DNA from: Thermoplasmata archaeon
GTDB taxonomy: Archaea > Thermoplasmatota > Thermoplasmata > Lutacidiplasmatales > UBA184
DNA length: 37,533 nt
NCBI GenBank assembly: GCA_021816955.1
Contig: JAKAWP010000010.1
Span: 1 to 37,533 of the forward strand
Direction of reading: 5' to 3'
Below are positions 9,562 through 17,592 of the stretch, in pieces (within the stretch, counting starts at the first letter, position 1; each line of letters starts with the position of its first letter). Both the position numbers and the translations under genes were made by a program. The notes under the pieces were generated by a model. The model ran no database searches, was not told the DNA's origin, and saw only the letters and a program-made list of their open reading frames with translations.

Positions 9562-9640
9562 CGGGCCCGGGCCCCCCCGCCCGCCCCGGATCGGGACGGC
9601 CGGGCGAAAGGAGATGAACCTCCGCCGGGGTGGCTAAGGC

Positions 9641-10843
9641 GTGGCGAACGTCGCCGCCCTCAGCTACTCGTCGATCTCGACGTACCTCGAGTGCCCGCTT
9701 CGCTGGAAGTTCTTGTATGTCGACCGGCTGCCCGAGGTTCCGAAAGGGTACTTCACGTTCGGCCGGACGGTCCACGCGGTCTTGGAAGAGCTACTGCGGC
9801 CATACCTGGAGAGTCGGCCGATCCCGGCCGGCGGCGCGGGCTCGACCCAGCGCACGCTCGATGCGTGGGCGACGATCCCGCCGTCGCCGCCCCGGTCCCC
9901 GATGAGCGAATCCGAGCTCCTTGCGCTCTACGACCGGCTCTGGAAGAGCGACGGGTTCACGTCCGACGAGGAAGAGCGGCGGTACCGGGCGCTCGGACGG
10001 ACGCTCCTCCTCGGCTACCGCGCGGCGCTCGAAGCCGAGCGGCCACGTCCCGTGGCGGTGGAAGCCCACCTCGAGACCGACTGGGACGGGATCCCGGTCC
10101 ACGGGTACGTCGACCGGATCGACCGGACCGACCGCGGAGGACTCGCCGTCCTGGACTACAAGACCAGCCGGGAGCTGACGCCCCAGGATGCCCGCGACTC
10201 CGATCAGCTGACCCTCTATCAGGTGCTGGTGGAGAGGAACTTTTCCGAACCGGTCGAAGAGCTGACGCTCTACCACCTGCGGAGCCTCACCCCGCTCGCC
10301 TCGGGCCCGCGAACGAAGTCCGACCTCGAGGAGCTGTATCAACGGGCGGGAAACGTACTCGACGGGATCCGGGCGGATGCGTTCGAGCCGACCCCCGGCC
10401 GCCACTGCGCTCGATGCGACTTCCGCGATCGTTGCCCGGAGTTCCGCACGCCGCCCTCGGAGCAGCTCCCGCGCCTGAGGGAGCTCGCCGACCGGTTCCG
10501 GGTCCTGCGGGCCGAGGAGCGCCGCGTCGACCGCGAGCTCCGGGAAACCGCGGAGGAGCTCCATCGGCTAGCGGAGGCGCTCGGGATTCATCGAATCCCC
10601 GGGAGCAACGGCACGCTCGTCCGTCGTCGCGAAGAGCAGTGGAAGTATTCTCCGGAGGGCCTCCGAACCCTCCAGGCCCAGGTCGACCCCCGGGAGCTTC
10701 CGGCGCCGGCCGACCGAGAGGCGATCCGGGCGCTGTTGAGCGCTCCCGGGATACCGGCCGAGATCCGCCGGAAGGTCGCCGCCTCGGGCGTTCGCGAGCG
10801 GACCTGGTACTGGGACCTCGAAGAGCCGGAGCGCTCTCCCTGA
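9641..10843 (+). CDS. RecB-family PD-(D/E)XK nuclease with probable Fe-S cluster
   Basis: SYSSISTYLECPLRWKFLYVDRLP, GYVDRIDRTDRGGLAVLDYKTSRELT (catalytic D...DYK), C-terminal HCARCDFRDRCPEF; GTG start. Confidence 0.87.
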   Translation: MANVAALSYSSISTYLECPLRWKFLYVDRLPEVPKGYFTFGRTVHAVLEELLRPYLESRPIPAGGAGSTQRTLDAWATIPPSPPRSPMSESELLALYDRLWKSDGFTSDEEERRYRALGRTLLLGYRAALEAERPRPVAVEAHLETDWDGIPVHGYVDRIDRTDRGGLAVLDYKTSRELTPQDARDSDQLTLYQVLVERNFSEPVEELTLYHLRSLTPLASGPRTKSDLEELYQRAGNVLDGIRADAFEPTPGRHCARCDFRDRCPEFRTPPSEQLPRLRELADRFRVLRAEERRVDRELRETAEELHRLAEALGIHRIPGSNGTLVRRREEQWKYSPEGLRTLQAQVDPRELPAPADREAIRALLSAPGIPAEIRRKVAASGVRERTWYWDLEEPERSP

Positions 10844-11052
10844 CGGATCGACCGCGAACGCCGCGCACCGGCCGAACCCGGGGCACGGCAAGCGCGGGAA
10901 GACGGTGGCCGACCCGGGGACGGCTCGTCCCGCCCCCCTCGGTCGCCTCGTGGGCCCGACCTCTTTACGGGCGAGCGGCTTCCCGGCCCCGGGCGTCTCT
11001 TTTGGGCTTTGGCGCCGGTAAAGGCTAAAGCACGGAGCTAGCTTATCCCCGT

Positions 11053-12120
11053 ATGGGAATCGAACTTTCTTCCGAAGCCCGGGTCGCCCCCTTACAATCG
11101 GGTTCGCCGACGATCGCCACCCTCTGCTCGCACTCGTCGCTACAGCTGTTCCACGGGGCGCGCCAAGAAGGATTCCGCACACTCGGGATCGCCGCTCGGG
11201 AGCCTCCGCGGTTCTACGACGCGTTCCCGCTCGCGAAGCCCGACCGATTCTTGACGGTCCCCTCGATCCAGGATCTGCCGAATCACGTCGACGTCCTTCG
11301 GAAGGAGCGGAGCGTTCTCGTTCCGCACGGCTCGTTCGTCGAGTATCTCGGACCAGAGGCGTTTATGCAGCTCGACGTCCCCGTCTTCGGCAATCGCGCG
11401 GTGATCGGGTGGGAGTCGGACCGGCGGAAGGAGCGGGAGTGGCTCGAGAGTGCCGGCGTCCCGATGCCGAAGCGGTACGAGCGGTTCGAAGACGTCGACG
11501 GTCCGGTGATCGTGAAGTACTACGGGGCGAAGGGAGGTCGAGGGTTCTTCTTGGCCAAGGACCGGGAGGCCCTGAAAGGGTTCACGCCGACCGGTCCGCA
11601 CGTCATCCAAGAGTACGTGATCGGTACGCGCTACTACATCCACTTCTTCTACTCGCCGCTGAACACGGACGGATTCCGCGTCGCGACGGGCTCGCTCGAA
11701 CTGCTCGGCATGGATCGCCGGGACGAAGCGAACATCGATGAGCTCTACAAGCTCGGCTCGGCCGAGGAACTGCGCCGCTCCGGTCTCCGCCCGACGTTCG
11801 TCGTCACCGGGAACGTGCCGGTCATCTTGCGGGAGTCGTTGCTGCCCCAGGTCTTCGACATCGGCGCCCGGATCATCGAGCGGTCGATCGAGCTGTTCGG
11901 GGGAATGGTCGGCCCGTTCTGCGTCGAAGGGATCATGACCGAAGAGCTCGAGTTCAAGGTCTTCGAGATCTCCACCCGGATCGTCGCCGGGACCACGCTG
12001 TTCATCCGGGGGAGCCCATACTCCGACCTCGTGGCCCCCGATCTTTCGATGGGCCGCCGGATCGCCCTCGAGCTCAAGCGCGCGCTCCGGGCGGGTCGGG
12101 CGCGCGAGGTGTTGAGCTAG
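11053..12120 (+). CDS. purP: 5-formaminoimidazole-4-carboxamide ribonucleotide synthetase (PurP)
   Basis: TIATLCSHSSLQLFHGARQEGFRTLGI, KYYGAKGGRGFFLAKD, HVIQEYVIGTRYYIHFFYSPL. Confidence 0.93.
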   Translation: MGIELSSEARVAPLQSGSPTIATLCSHSSLQLFHGARQEGFRTLGIAAREPPRFYDAFPLAKPDRFLTVPSIQDLPNHVDVLRKERSVLVPHGSFVEYLGPEAFMQLDVPVFGNRAVIGWESDRRKEREWLESAGVPMPKRYERFEDVDGPVIVKYYGAKGGRGFFLAKDREALKGFTPTGPHVIQEYVIGTRYYIHFFYSPLNTDGFRVATGSLELLGMDRRDEANIDELYKLGSAEELRRSGLRPTFVVTGNVPVILRESLLPQVFDIGARIIERSIELFGGMVGPFCVEGIMTEELEFKVFEISTRIVAGTTLFIRGSPYSDLVAPDLSMGRRIALELKRALRAGRAREVLS

Positions 12121-12137
12121 CCCGGCGGCCGGTCCCG

Positions 12138-13088
12138 ATGCCAACGGCGGCGATCGTCGCCCGCCAGCTCCGGCGGGTCTATCCGCGTGCTCCGCCGGGC
12201 GTTGCGGCGATCGACTCACTCGATCTCGAGGTCCCGTCGGGCGGGGTCTACGGGCTGATCGGGCGCAACGGCGCCGGCAAGACGACGTTCGTGCGGATCG
12301 CGGCGACGCAGCTGAAGCCGACGTCGGGCACGCTCGAAGTGCTCGGCACCGACGCGGTGCGCACTCCGGAACGGGTGCGGCCCCGGATCGCCTGCGTTCC
12401 CCAGGAATCCCGACCGCTGTACTTCTTGACCGTCGAGCAAGCGGCCCGATTCAATCTCCAACTGCGGGGGTTCGACCGACGCGAATCCCGTCGCCGCACC
12501 ACCGAGGTGCTCGAGGAGCTCTCCCTCGCGGACGTGCGCCATCGGTCGATCAGTCGGCTGTCCGGTGGCCAGCGGCGTCGGGTGATGGTCGCCATGATCC
12601 TCGCGACGGATGCCGAGCTTTTGTTCCTCGATGAGCCGACGACCGGCCTCGACCCGCTCGCGCGCCGAGAGGTATGGGCCGCCCTACGACGGGTCCGCCG
12701 CGAGGCCCGGACGATCCTGTTGACGACGCACTACCTCGACGAAGCGGAGAGCCTGTCGGACCGGCTCGCGCTCATCGAGAAGGGCCGGGTCATCCTCGAG
12801 GGAACACCGGCGGAACTGCGCCGTCGGGTCGCCTATCCGTTTCGGGTGACGCTTCGCGGCGGCTTCGCCCGGGAAGAGCTCGACTCGTTCGGCCGGGTCT
12901 CGTCAGTCGAGGACGGGTTCCTGGTGTTCGCCCAAGAGCCCGCCGCGCGCGAGCTCGCCCGGCTCGCGCTCGAGCGCGGAGTTCAGGTCGCCCTCGGTCC
13001 CGCGGACCTCGAGGATATCTTCCTCGAGGTCGTCGGGCGGCCGATCGACGCGGAAGAGAACGCACCGGACGACGGGGAGCGCCCATGA
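12138..13088 (+). CDS. ABC transporter ATP-binding protein (ABC-2/exporter type)
   Basis: Walker A GRNGAGKTTFVR, signature LSGGQRRRV, Walker B LLFLDEPTTGLDPLARREVW. Confidence 0.95.
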   Translation: MPTAAIVARQLRRVYPRAPPGVAAIDSLDLEVPSGGVYGLIGRNGAGKTTFVRIAATQLKPTSGTLEVLGTDAVRTPERVRPRIACVPQESRPLYFLTVEQAARFNLQLRGFDRRESRRRTTEVLEELSLADVRHRSISRLSGGQRRRVMVAMILATDAELLFLDEPTTGLDPLARREVWAALRRVRREARTILLTTHYLDEAESLSDRLALIEKGRVILEGTPAELRRRVAYPFRVTLRGGFAREELDSFGRVSSVEDGFLVFAQEPAARELARLALERGVQVALGPADLEDIFLEVVGRPIDAEENAPDDGERP

Positions 13089-13831
13089 CGACGTCCCCTC
13101 GCTGGCGGAGCGTCCTCACCCTGATCCAGCTCAACGGCCTCGTGCCGATCCGGGCCCAGCCGCTCTACCTGGTGAACCTCCTCGCCTCGCCCCTGTCGTT
13201 CCTGTTCTTCATCACCATTGCCTCGCAAGGTCGGCTGTTGAACTACGGCGTCGCGGGCGGGATGATCCTGACGATGCTCAGCGTCGGCACGGGCCTCCAG
13301 AGCGACCTCACGCACTATCGGCACGATCTGAAGTTCCAGGACGTCATCGTCGCCTCGCCGGTCACGGCCCCGGTCTACCTCATCGGGATGGCCCTCTCGG
13401 AGTTCGTCTACTCGCTTCCCGGCATGGCGGTCTTCCTCGGGCTCTGGGTGACGATGGGCTGGGCGAATCCGGCCTCGGCCGTGGTGCTGTTCGGGGCGCT
13501 CGTGCTCGTCTGGGCGTTCGCCTCGACGCTCGGATTCACGCTCGCGACGTACTTCGAGGACGTGCGCGAGACGTTCATGTTCAGCCCGCTCATCTCCCTC
13601 GGATTGAGCGTGCTCCCGCCGGTCTACTACCCCCTCGCCGCCTTGCCGGGGTGGGCCCAGGTCGTCGCCCGATTCTCGCCGACCACGTACGCGGCGGAGC
13701 TCGTCCAGAGCGCGGTCGGCCTGGCCCCGCTCGATGCGACGACCCAATTGTTCGCGTGGCTCGCGCTCTTCGGGTTCACGGGCGGACTGCTCGCCTTGTC
13801 GGCGGTCCGCGCCCGCTGGCGGGAGCCGTAG
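13085..13831 (+). CDS. ABC-2 type transporter permease
   Basis: Multiple hydrophobic segments; ATGA overlap with ABC ATPase; LPPVYYPLAALPGWAQVVARFSPTTYAAELVQSAVG typical of ABC-2 permeases. Confidence 0.88.
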   Translation: MTTSPRWRSVLTLIQLNGLVPIRAQPLYLVNLLASPLSFLFFITIASQGRLLNYGVAGGMILTMLSVGTGLQSDLTHYRHDLKFQDVIVASPVTAPVYLIGMALSEFVYSLPGMAVFLGLWVTMGWANPASAVVLFGALVLVWAFASTLGFTLATYFEDVRETFMFSPLISLGLSVLPPVYYPLAALPGWAQVVARFSPTTYAAELVQSAVGLAPLDATTQLFAWLALFGFTGGLLALSAVRARWREP

Positions 13832-13883
13832 CGAAGCCGCCGACCGAACGGTTATGTAGGGCGGTGCGGGTGGTCCCGCGTCG

Positions 13884-14147
13884 ATGTGGAGCGCGGTCGA
13901 CGTTCGGGGGTCTCTGCCGGCGGACGACCGGTTTTCCCCGTGCGTCTTCTGCGGCAAGGAGATCGCCGTGCTCCCGAACGACCGTCGCCGCGGCGCCTGC
14001 TTTGACTGCTATCAGCCGTTGGGATCCGGGCCGCTCTCTTGTCCCGCGTGCGGGGAGGCCGTCGAGCGGTCGGAGGGGCCGGCGGTTTGCCCGTCGTGCG
14101 ATCGGCCGCTCGTTCCCGACCCGCGACGCGGCGCCATCGGCCGCTAA
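13884..14147 (+). CDS. Small double zinc-ribbon protein, function unknown
   Basis: CVFCGKEI...CFDC...CPACGEA...CPSCDRP in 87 aa; TATA-like ggttatgtagg about 30 bp upstream. Confidence 0.65.
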   Translation: MWSAVDVRGSLPADDRFSPCVFCGKEIAVLPNDRRRGACFDCYQPLGSGPLSCPACGEAVERSEGPAVCPSCDRPLVPDPRRGAIGR

Positions 14148-14184
14148 GCTTATCGGGGGCAGGCTCCCCTAAAGGCGAGGGCGT

Positions 14185-14302
14185 GCCGAGGTGGCTCAGT
14201 CTGGTACGGCGCGAGTCTGGAAAGCTCGTGGCGGAATACGCCTCGGGAGTTCAAACGTCGGCGGCGGACCGCCCGCCCCGACGGAGATTCTCCCCCTCGG
14301 CG
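14185..14302 (+). tRNA. tRNA-Ser (anticodon GGA), interrupted in the T-loop
   Basis: Acceptor gccgagg (14185-14191) pairs cctcggc (14295-14301), discriminator G; anticodon stem cgagt/gctcg with loop ctGGAaa (14217-14223); variable stem ggcg/cgcc (14230-14242); T-stem gggag (14245-14249)/ctccc (14290-14294). Confidence 0.9.
14256..14288 (+). other. Candidate tRNA intron in the T-loop (33 nt; boundaries +/-2 nt)
   Basis: Removal leaves T-loop TTCAAAT between gggag and ctccc and an 85-nt tRNA-Ser; insert folds as cgtcgg-c-ggcgg/ccgcc-ccgacg style hairpin (14256-14283). Confidence 0.8.
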
Positions 14303-14333
14303 CCGCCTCGTCCGGCCCGAGGTCCGACCGCCA

Positions 14334-14828
14334 TTGACCGTCCGTCCCCGGCAGGTCGCTCCGTCCCTGTTGCACCTCGATGCGATCATTGCCCGGCTCC
14401 ACGGCCGGGCCGCCCTCACCGAGGTCTGCCGGTTCCTGCGGTCGGAATTCCCGTCGTACCGCTGGGTCGGTATCTACCGGAAGGACGGCGAAGAGCTGCG
14501 GCTCGAAGCGTGGGATGGGGAACGACCGACGGAGCACACCGTGATCCCGATCGACCGGGGGGTCTGCGGACGGGCGGTCCGGGAGAACGCCCCGGTGATC
14601 GTGCGGGACGTGCGGGACGCACCGGAGTACCTCGCCTGCTTTCTCGAAACCCGCGCCGAGATCGTGGTTCCGATCCGGCGGGACGAAGCGTCGATCGGCG
14701 AGATCGATGTCGACGGCAACGAGGTCGGAGCGTTCGATGAGAGCGATGCCGAGTTCCTCAGTCGCGTCGCCGCGAAGCTGGGGCCGCTGATCGACGCCGC
14801 CGCGACCGTCCCCTGGTCGCCGCCGTAG
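14334..14828 (+). CDS. GAF-domain protein, free methionine-(R)-sulfoxide reductase-like
   Basis: YRWVGIYRKDG...IDRGVCGRAVRENAPVIVRDVRDAPEYLACFLETRAEIVVPI...IGEIDVDGNEVGAFDESDAEFL. Confidence 0.75.
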   Translation: MTVRPRQVAPSLLHLDAIIARLHGRAALTEVCRFLRSEFPSYRWVGIYRKDGEELRLEAWDGERPTEHTVIPIDRGVCGRAVRENAPVIVRDVRDAPEYLACFLETRAEIVVPIRRDEASIGEIDVDGNEVGAFDESDAEFLSRVAAKLGPLIDAAATVPWSPP

Positions 14829-15552
14829 CGAGCCGACGCCGCATCGCCGCGATCGCTTCCGCGAGGAGCCACTCGGCGGACGGAGCGGGTGCGGCGCGGG
14901 GTGTGGAGCGTTCCCGCTCGAGCTCCTTTCTCAGGGCTCGGAGCGCTCGCGAAAGCTCGTCCACGATCGGCAGGTCGGCGACCCGACTCGTCCGGGAGAG
15001 CGGGTTCAGGTCGATCGAGATCACCCGGCACCCCCGCCGTCGGAGCGCCTCGGCCCGGTCGCCATCCTCGAGGGGGATCAAGCAGACGTCCGCCTGCGCG
15101 ATGCCGTCCGCATCGACCCAAGCCCGATCCGACGGCAGCCCGCGGATCCGGGCCGTCGGCCGGACCCCGAGGACCCGTCGAACCCCCGCCCGGCGTAGCC
15201 GACGCGCGATCGCCGCGGCGCGGCGCGGAGTGCGGTGGAACAGGTTCACCTCGACCTTGAGCGTGGGCAAGGCGCGCGAGAGCGCGGCGATTTCCGGCGC
15301 GGCCAGCGCCGCGACGTTGCCGTTCACGCTGAGGACCGGGGACCGGGCCCGGCGAAGCCACGCGGCGGCGGCCCGGATCGCTCGCGCCGCGCTCGGCGTC
15401 GTCTGCTCGCCGAGGAAGTAATCGAACGCCTCGCCCCGACCGTGCGCGATCAATCCTTCGGGAACGACGACGCCCGCCCGGGCGGCTGCGGCGAGCCGAG
15501 CCCGCACCCGAAGGCTCTCGAAGCGGGGATGGCTCGGGTCGATCCAAGTCAC
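14758..15552 (-). CDS. 4-phosphopantoate--beta-alanine ligase (archaeal phosphopantothenate synthetase)
   Basis: HPRFESLRVRARLAAAARAGVVVPEGLIAHGRGEAFDYFLGEQTTPSA...SPVLSVNGNVAALAAPEI...KVEVNLFHRTPRR. Confidence 0.9.
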   Translation of the reverse strand: MTWIDPSHPRFESLRVRARLAAAARAGVVVPEGLIAHGRGEAFDYFLGEQTTPSAARAIRAAAAWLRRARSPVLSVNGNVAALAAPEIAALSRALPTLKVEVNLFHRTPRRAAAIARRLRRAGVRRVLGVRPTARIRGLPSDRAWVDADGIAQADVCLIPLEDGDRAEALRRRGCRVISIDLNPLSRTSRVADLPIVDELSRALRALRKELERERSTPRAAPAPSAEWLLAEAIAAMRRRLATAATRGRSRRRRSAAPASRRRD

Positions 15553-16133
15553 GGCGATCGAGAGTTCGGTCGGCTACTAAACCGTTCGACCCGATCGACG
15601 GTTCGGTTGATGGGAAGCGCCGTCCCCCAGCTGATCGCACCGGGTCGTACCGCGGTGGAGACGGCCCGGATCTCGACGCCCGCCCGCTGCGCCTCTCGGA
15701 GCCGTTCGGCGAACACCGGGTCCGCGGCAGCATTCGGCTGCCAGGTGCGGACGTCCGAACGAAGCACGACGACGATCAGCATCGCTCGGAGGCCGCGCCG
15801 AGCGGCCTGAGCCATCCGCTCGAGATGATGCGCTCCCCGGGAGGTCGGGGCATCCGGAAATAGCGCCGTCGTCCCCTCGGCCAAGTTGCCACTCTTCACT
15901 TCGACCAGGGCGGTCGGACCGCGCGAATCGGGTCCGACTCGGCCGAAATCGAACCGGACATCGCGGTAACGGACCTCGCGACGCCATCGACCGGCCGGCA
16001 AGCCAAACGGGGGGGATTCGCGGAGAAGGGCCTCGACCAGTCGGTTCGCGACCCAGCTGTCGACCCCCACCAACGACCGGCCCGTCTCAACCGCGACCAG
16101 CTGCCATCGAGTCTTGCGGGTCCCTCGAGGCAC
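15549..16133 (-). CDS. sfsA: SfsA family protein (apparent N-terminal truncation; see findings)
   Basis: WVANRLVEALLRE, RYRDVRFDF, ALVEVKSGNLAEGTTALFPDAPTSRGAHHLERM, FAERLREAQRAGVEIRA; 4-bp overlap with next gene. Confidence 0.85.
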   Translation of the reverse strand: MPRGTRKTRWQLVAVETGRSLVGVDSWVANRLVEALLRESPPFGLPAGRWRREVRYRDVRFDFGRVGPDSRGPTALVEVKSGNLAEGTTALFPDAPTSRGAHHLERMAQAARRGLRAMLIVVVLRSDVRTWQPNAAADPVFAERLREAQRAGVEIRAVSTAVRPGAISWGTALPINRTVDRVERFSSRPNSRSP

Positions 16134-16319
16134 CGGGACGATCCAACCGCGAGTCGTGGCGGGGACGAGAAGCTCGGTGAGTCGACCGGGGTGCGCCTAG
16201 TGAGCCCATTGCTCCGCGGTTCCCGAAGTCCAGCGGACGCGGGCGAGGAACCGGTGCGCCCGTCCGAGAAAGACGACTCGACGTGGGGCTCCCGGGTATC
16301 GTACGACCGCGGTCGTGGG
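16134..16319 (-). pseudogene. Residual sfsA N-terminal coding sequence with in-frame TAG (16197-16199) and no ATG/GTG/TTG start
   Basis: Hand translation: PTTAVVRYPGAPRRVVFLGRAHRFLARVRWTSGTAEQWAH*AHPGRLTELLVPATTRGWIVP, in frame with the SfsA ORF. Confidence 0.6.
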
Positions 16320-17480
16320 CTACCCGCCCGAGTGGAAGTCGGCGCGGAGGAGCTCCCGGGCGACGATCAGCCGTCGGATCTCGCTCGTTCCGGCTCCGAT
16401 TTCGAGCAGCTTCGCGTCCCGGGCGAGCCGTTCGAGGGGAAGGTCGCGCATATAGCCGTAGCCTCCGTGGAGCTGGATCGCTTCCAAGGCGACCCGGGTC
16501 GACGCTTCGCTGGCGAACGTCAGGGCGGCCGCGCTCGGGCCCAACCGGCGACTGTCGTTCTTGACAGCGGCGAGCGACCGGTACACGAGGCCGCGCGACG
16601 CTTCGAGGGCCGTGTACATCTCCGCCAACTTCTCTTGGATCAGCTCGAACTGCCCGATCGGCCGGCCGAACTGCTGACGCTCGCGGGCGTACGCGACCGA
16701 ACGGTCAAGGCAGGTCGCCATGATCCCGAGAGGAATCGCCGCCAGGACAGCGCGTTCGATGTTCAACCCGCTCATGACGATCCGGGCGCCGTCGTTCTCC
16801 TCGCCGAGCCGTTGCTCGACCGGGACCTCGACGTTCTCGAACGCGAGCTCACCGGTCGGCGACCCTCGCATCCCCATCTTGTCGAGCTGGCGCGCGACGG
16901 TCAAGCCGGGGGTGCCCCGCTCGACGAGGAAGGCGCTGATGCCGTGGGCGCCTTTCGCGGGGTCCGTCTTGGCGTAGACGATCAGGACGTCCGCGATCGG
17001 ACCGTTCGTGATGAACTGCTTCGAGCCGTGCAGCCGGTAGTGCGGTCCGTGGCGCTCCGCTCGAGTCCGCAGCGACATCGCATCGCTTCCGGCTCCCGGT
17101 TCGGTGAGCGCGAGCGCCCCGATCTTCTCCCCCCGGGCGAGGGCGGGCCCGAACCGGCGACGTTGCTCGTCCGAGCCGTTGCGCATCAGGTTATCGAGGC
17201 AGAGATTGGAGTGCGCGCCCACGCTGAGGGCGAACGCGGGGCTGACCCGGGCAACCTCTTCCAGGATCGCCGCCTGCGCGAAGTAGTCCAATCCGAGGCC
17301 CCCGAACTCTTCGGGGACCGTGACGCCTAGGAACCCGTCTTCGCCGAACCGGCGAAACAGCTCCAGGGGGAATCGATCGTCCCGGTCCATCCGGTCGGCG
17401 ACCGGCTCGAGATGCTTTCGGACGAACTTGCGGGCGGCCTCGGCGAGATCCCGTACCTCGGCCGGCAGGGTGAATTCCAC
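16320..17480 (-). CDS. Acyl-CoA dehydrogenase
   Basis: [104 protein letters not shown]. Confidence 0.95.
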   Translation of the reverse strand: MEFTLPAEVRDLAEAARKFVRKHLEPVADRMDRDDRFPLELFRRFGEDGFLGVTVPEEFGGLGLDYFAQAAILEEVARVSPAFALSVGAHSNLCLDNLMRNGSDEQRRRFGPALARGEKIGALALTEPGAGSDAMSLRTRAERHGPHYRLHGSKQFITNGPIADVLIVYAKTDPAKGAHGISAFLVERGTPGLTVARQLDKMGMRGSPTGELAFENVEVPVEQRLGEENDGARIVMSGLNIERAVLAAIPLGIMATCLDRSVAYARERQQFGRPIGQFELIQEKLAEMYTALEASRGLVYRSLAAVKNDSRRLGPSAAALTFASEASTRVALEAIQLHGGYGYMRDLPLERLARDAKLLEIGAGTSEIRRLIVARELLRADFHSGG

Positions 17481-17592
17481 GGTCGGCGGGACGGCCGGGT
17501 CTCCTTTATCCTTGCGCCCACGGCCCGGGACGGACCCGAGACCGGACCGCCGCCGCGGACGACCGATTCGGCCGCGGGCCGACTTCGCCGGT

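Noticed and set aside
9641-10843. Cas4 / CRISPR-associated system
   Set aside because: No repeat-spacer array and no other cas genes; domain layout is equally typical of stand-alone RecB-like nucleases.
13884-14147. Zinc-ribbon protein as a part of the tRNA processing machinery
   Set aside because: Only adjacency to tRNA-Ser; no sequence evidence of such a role.
16197-16199. Pyrrolysine at the sfsA TAG
   Set aside because: Not supported as the primary explanation: no pyl genes in the window, TAG is a routine stop here, and the upstream frame also lacks a start codon.
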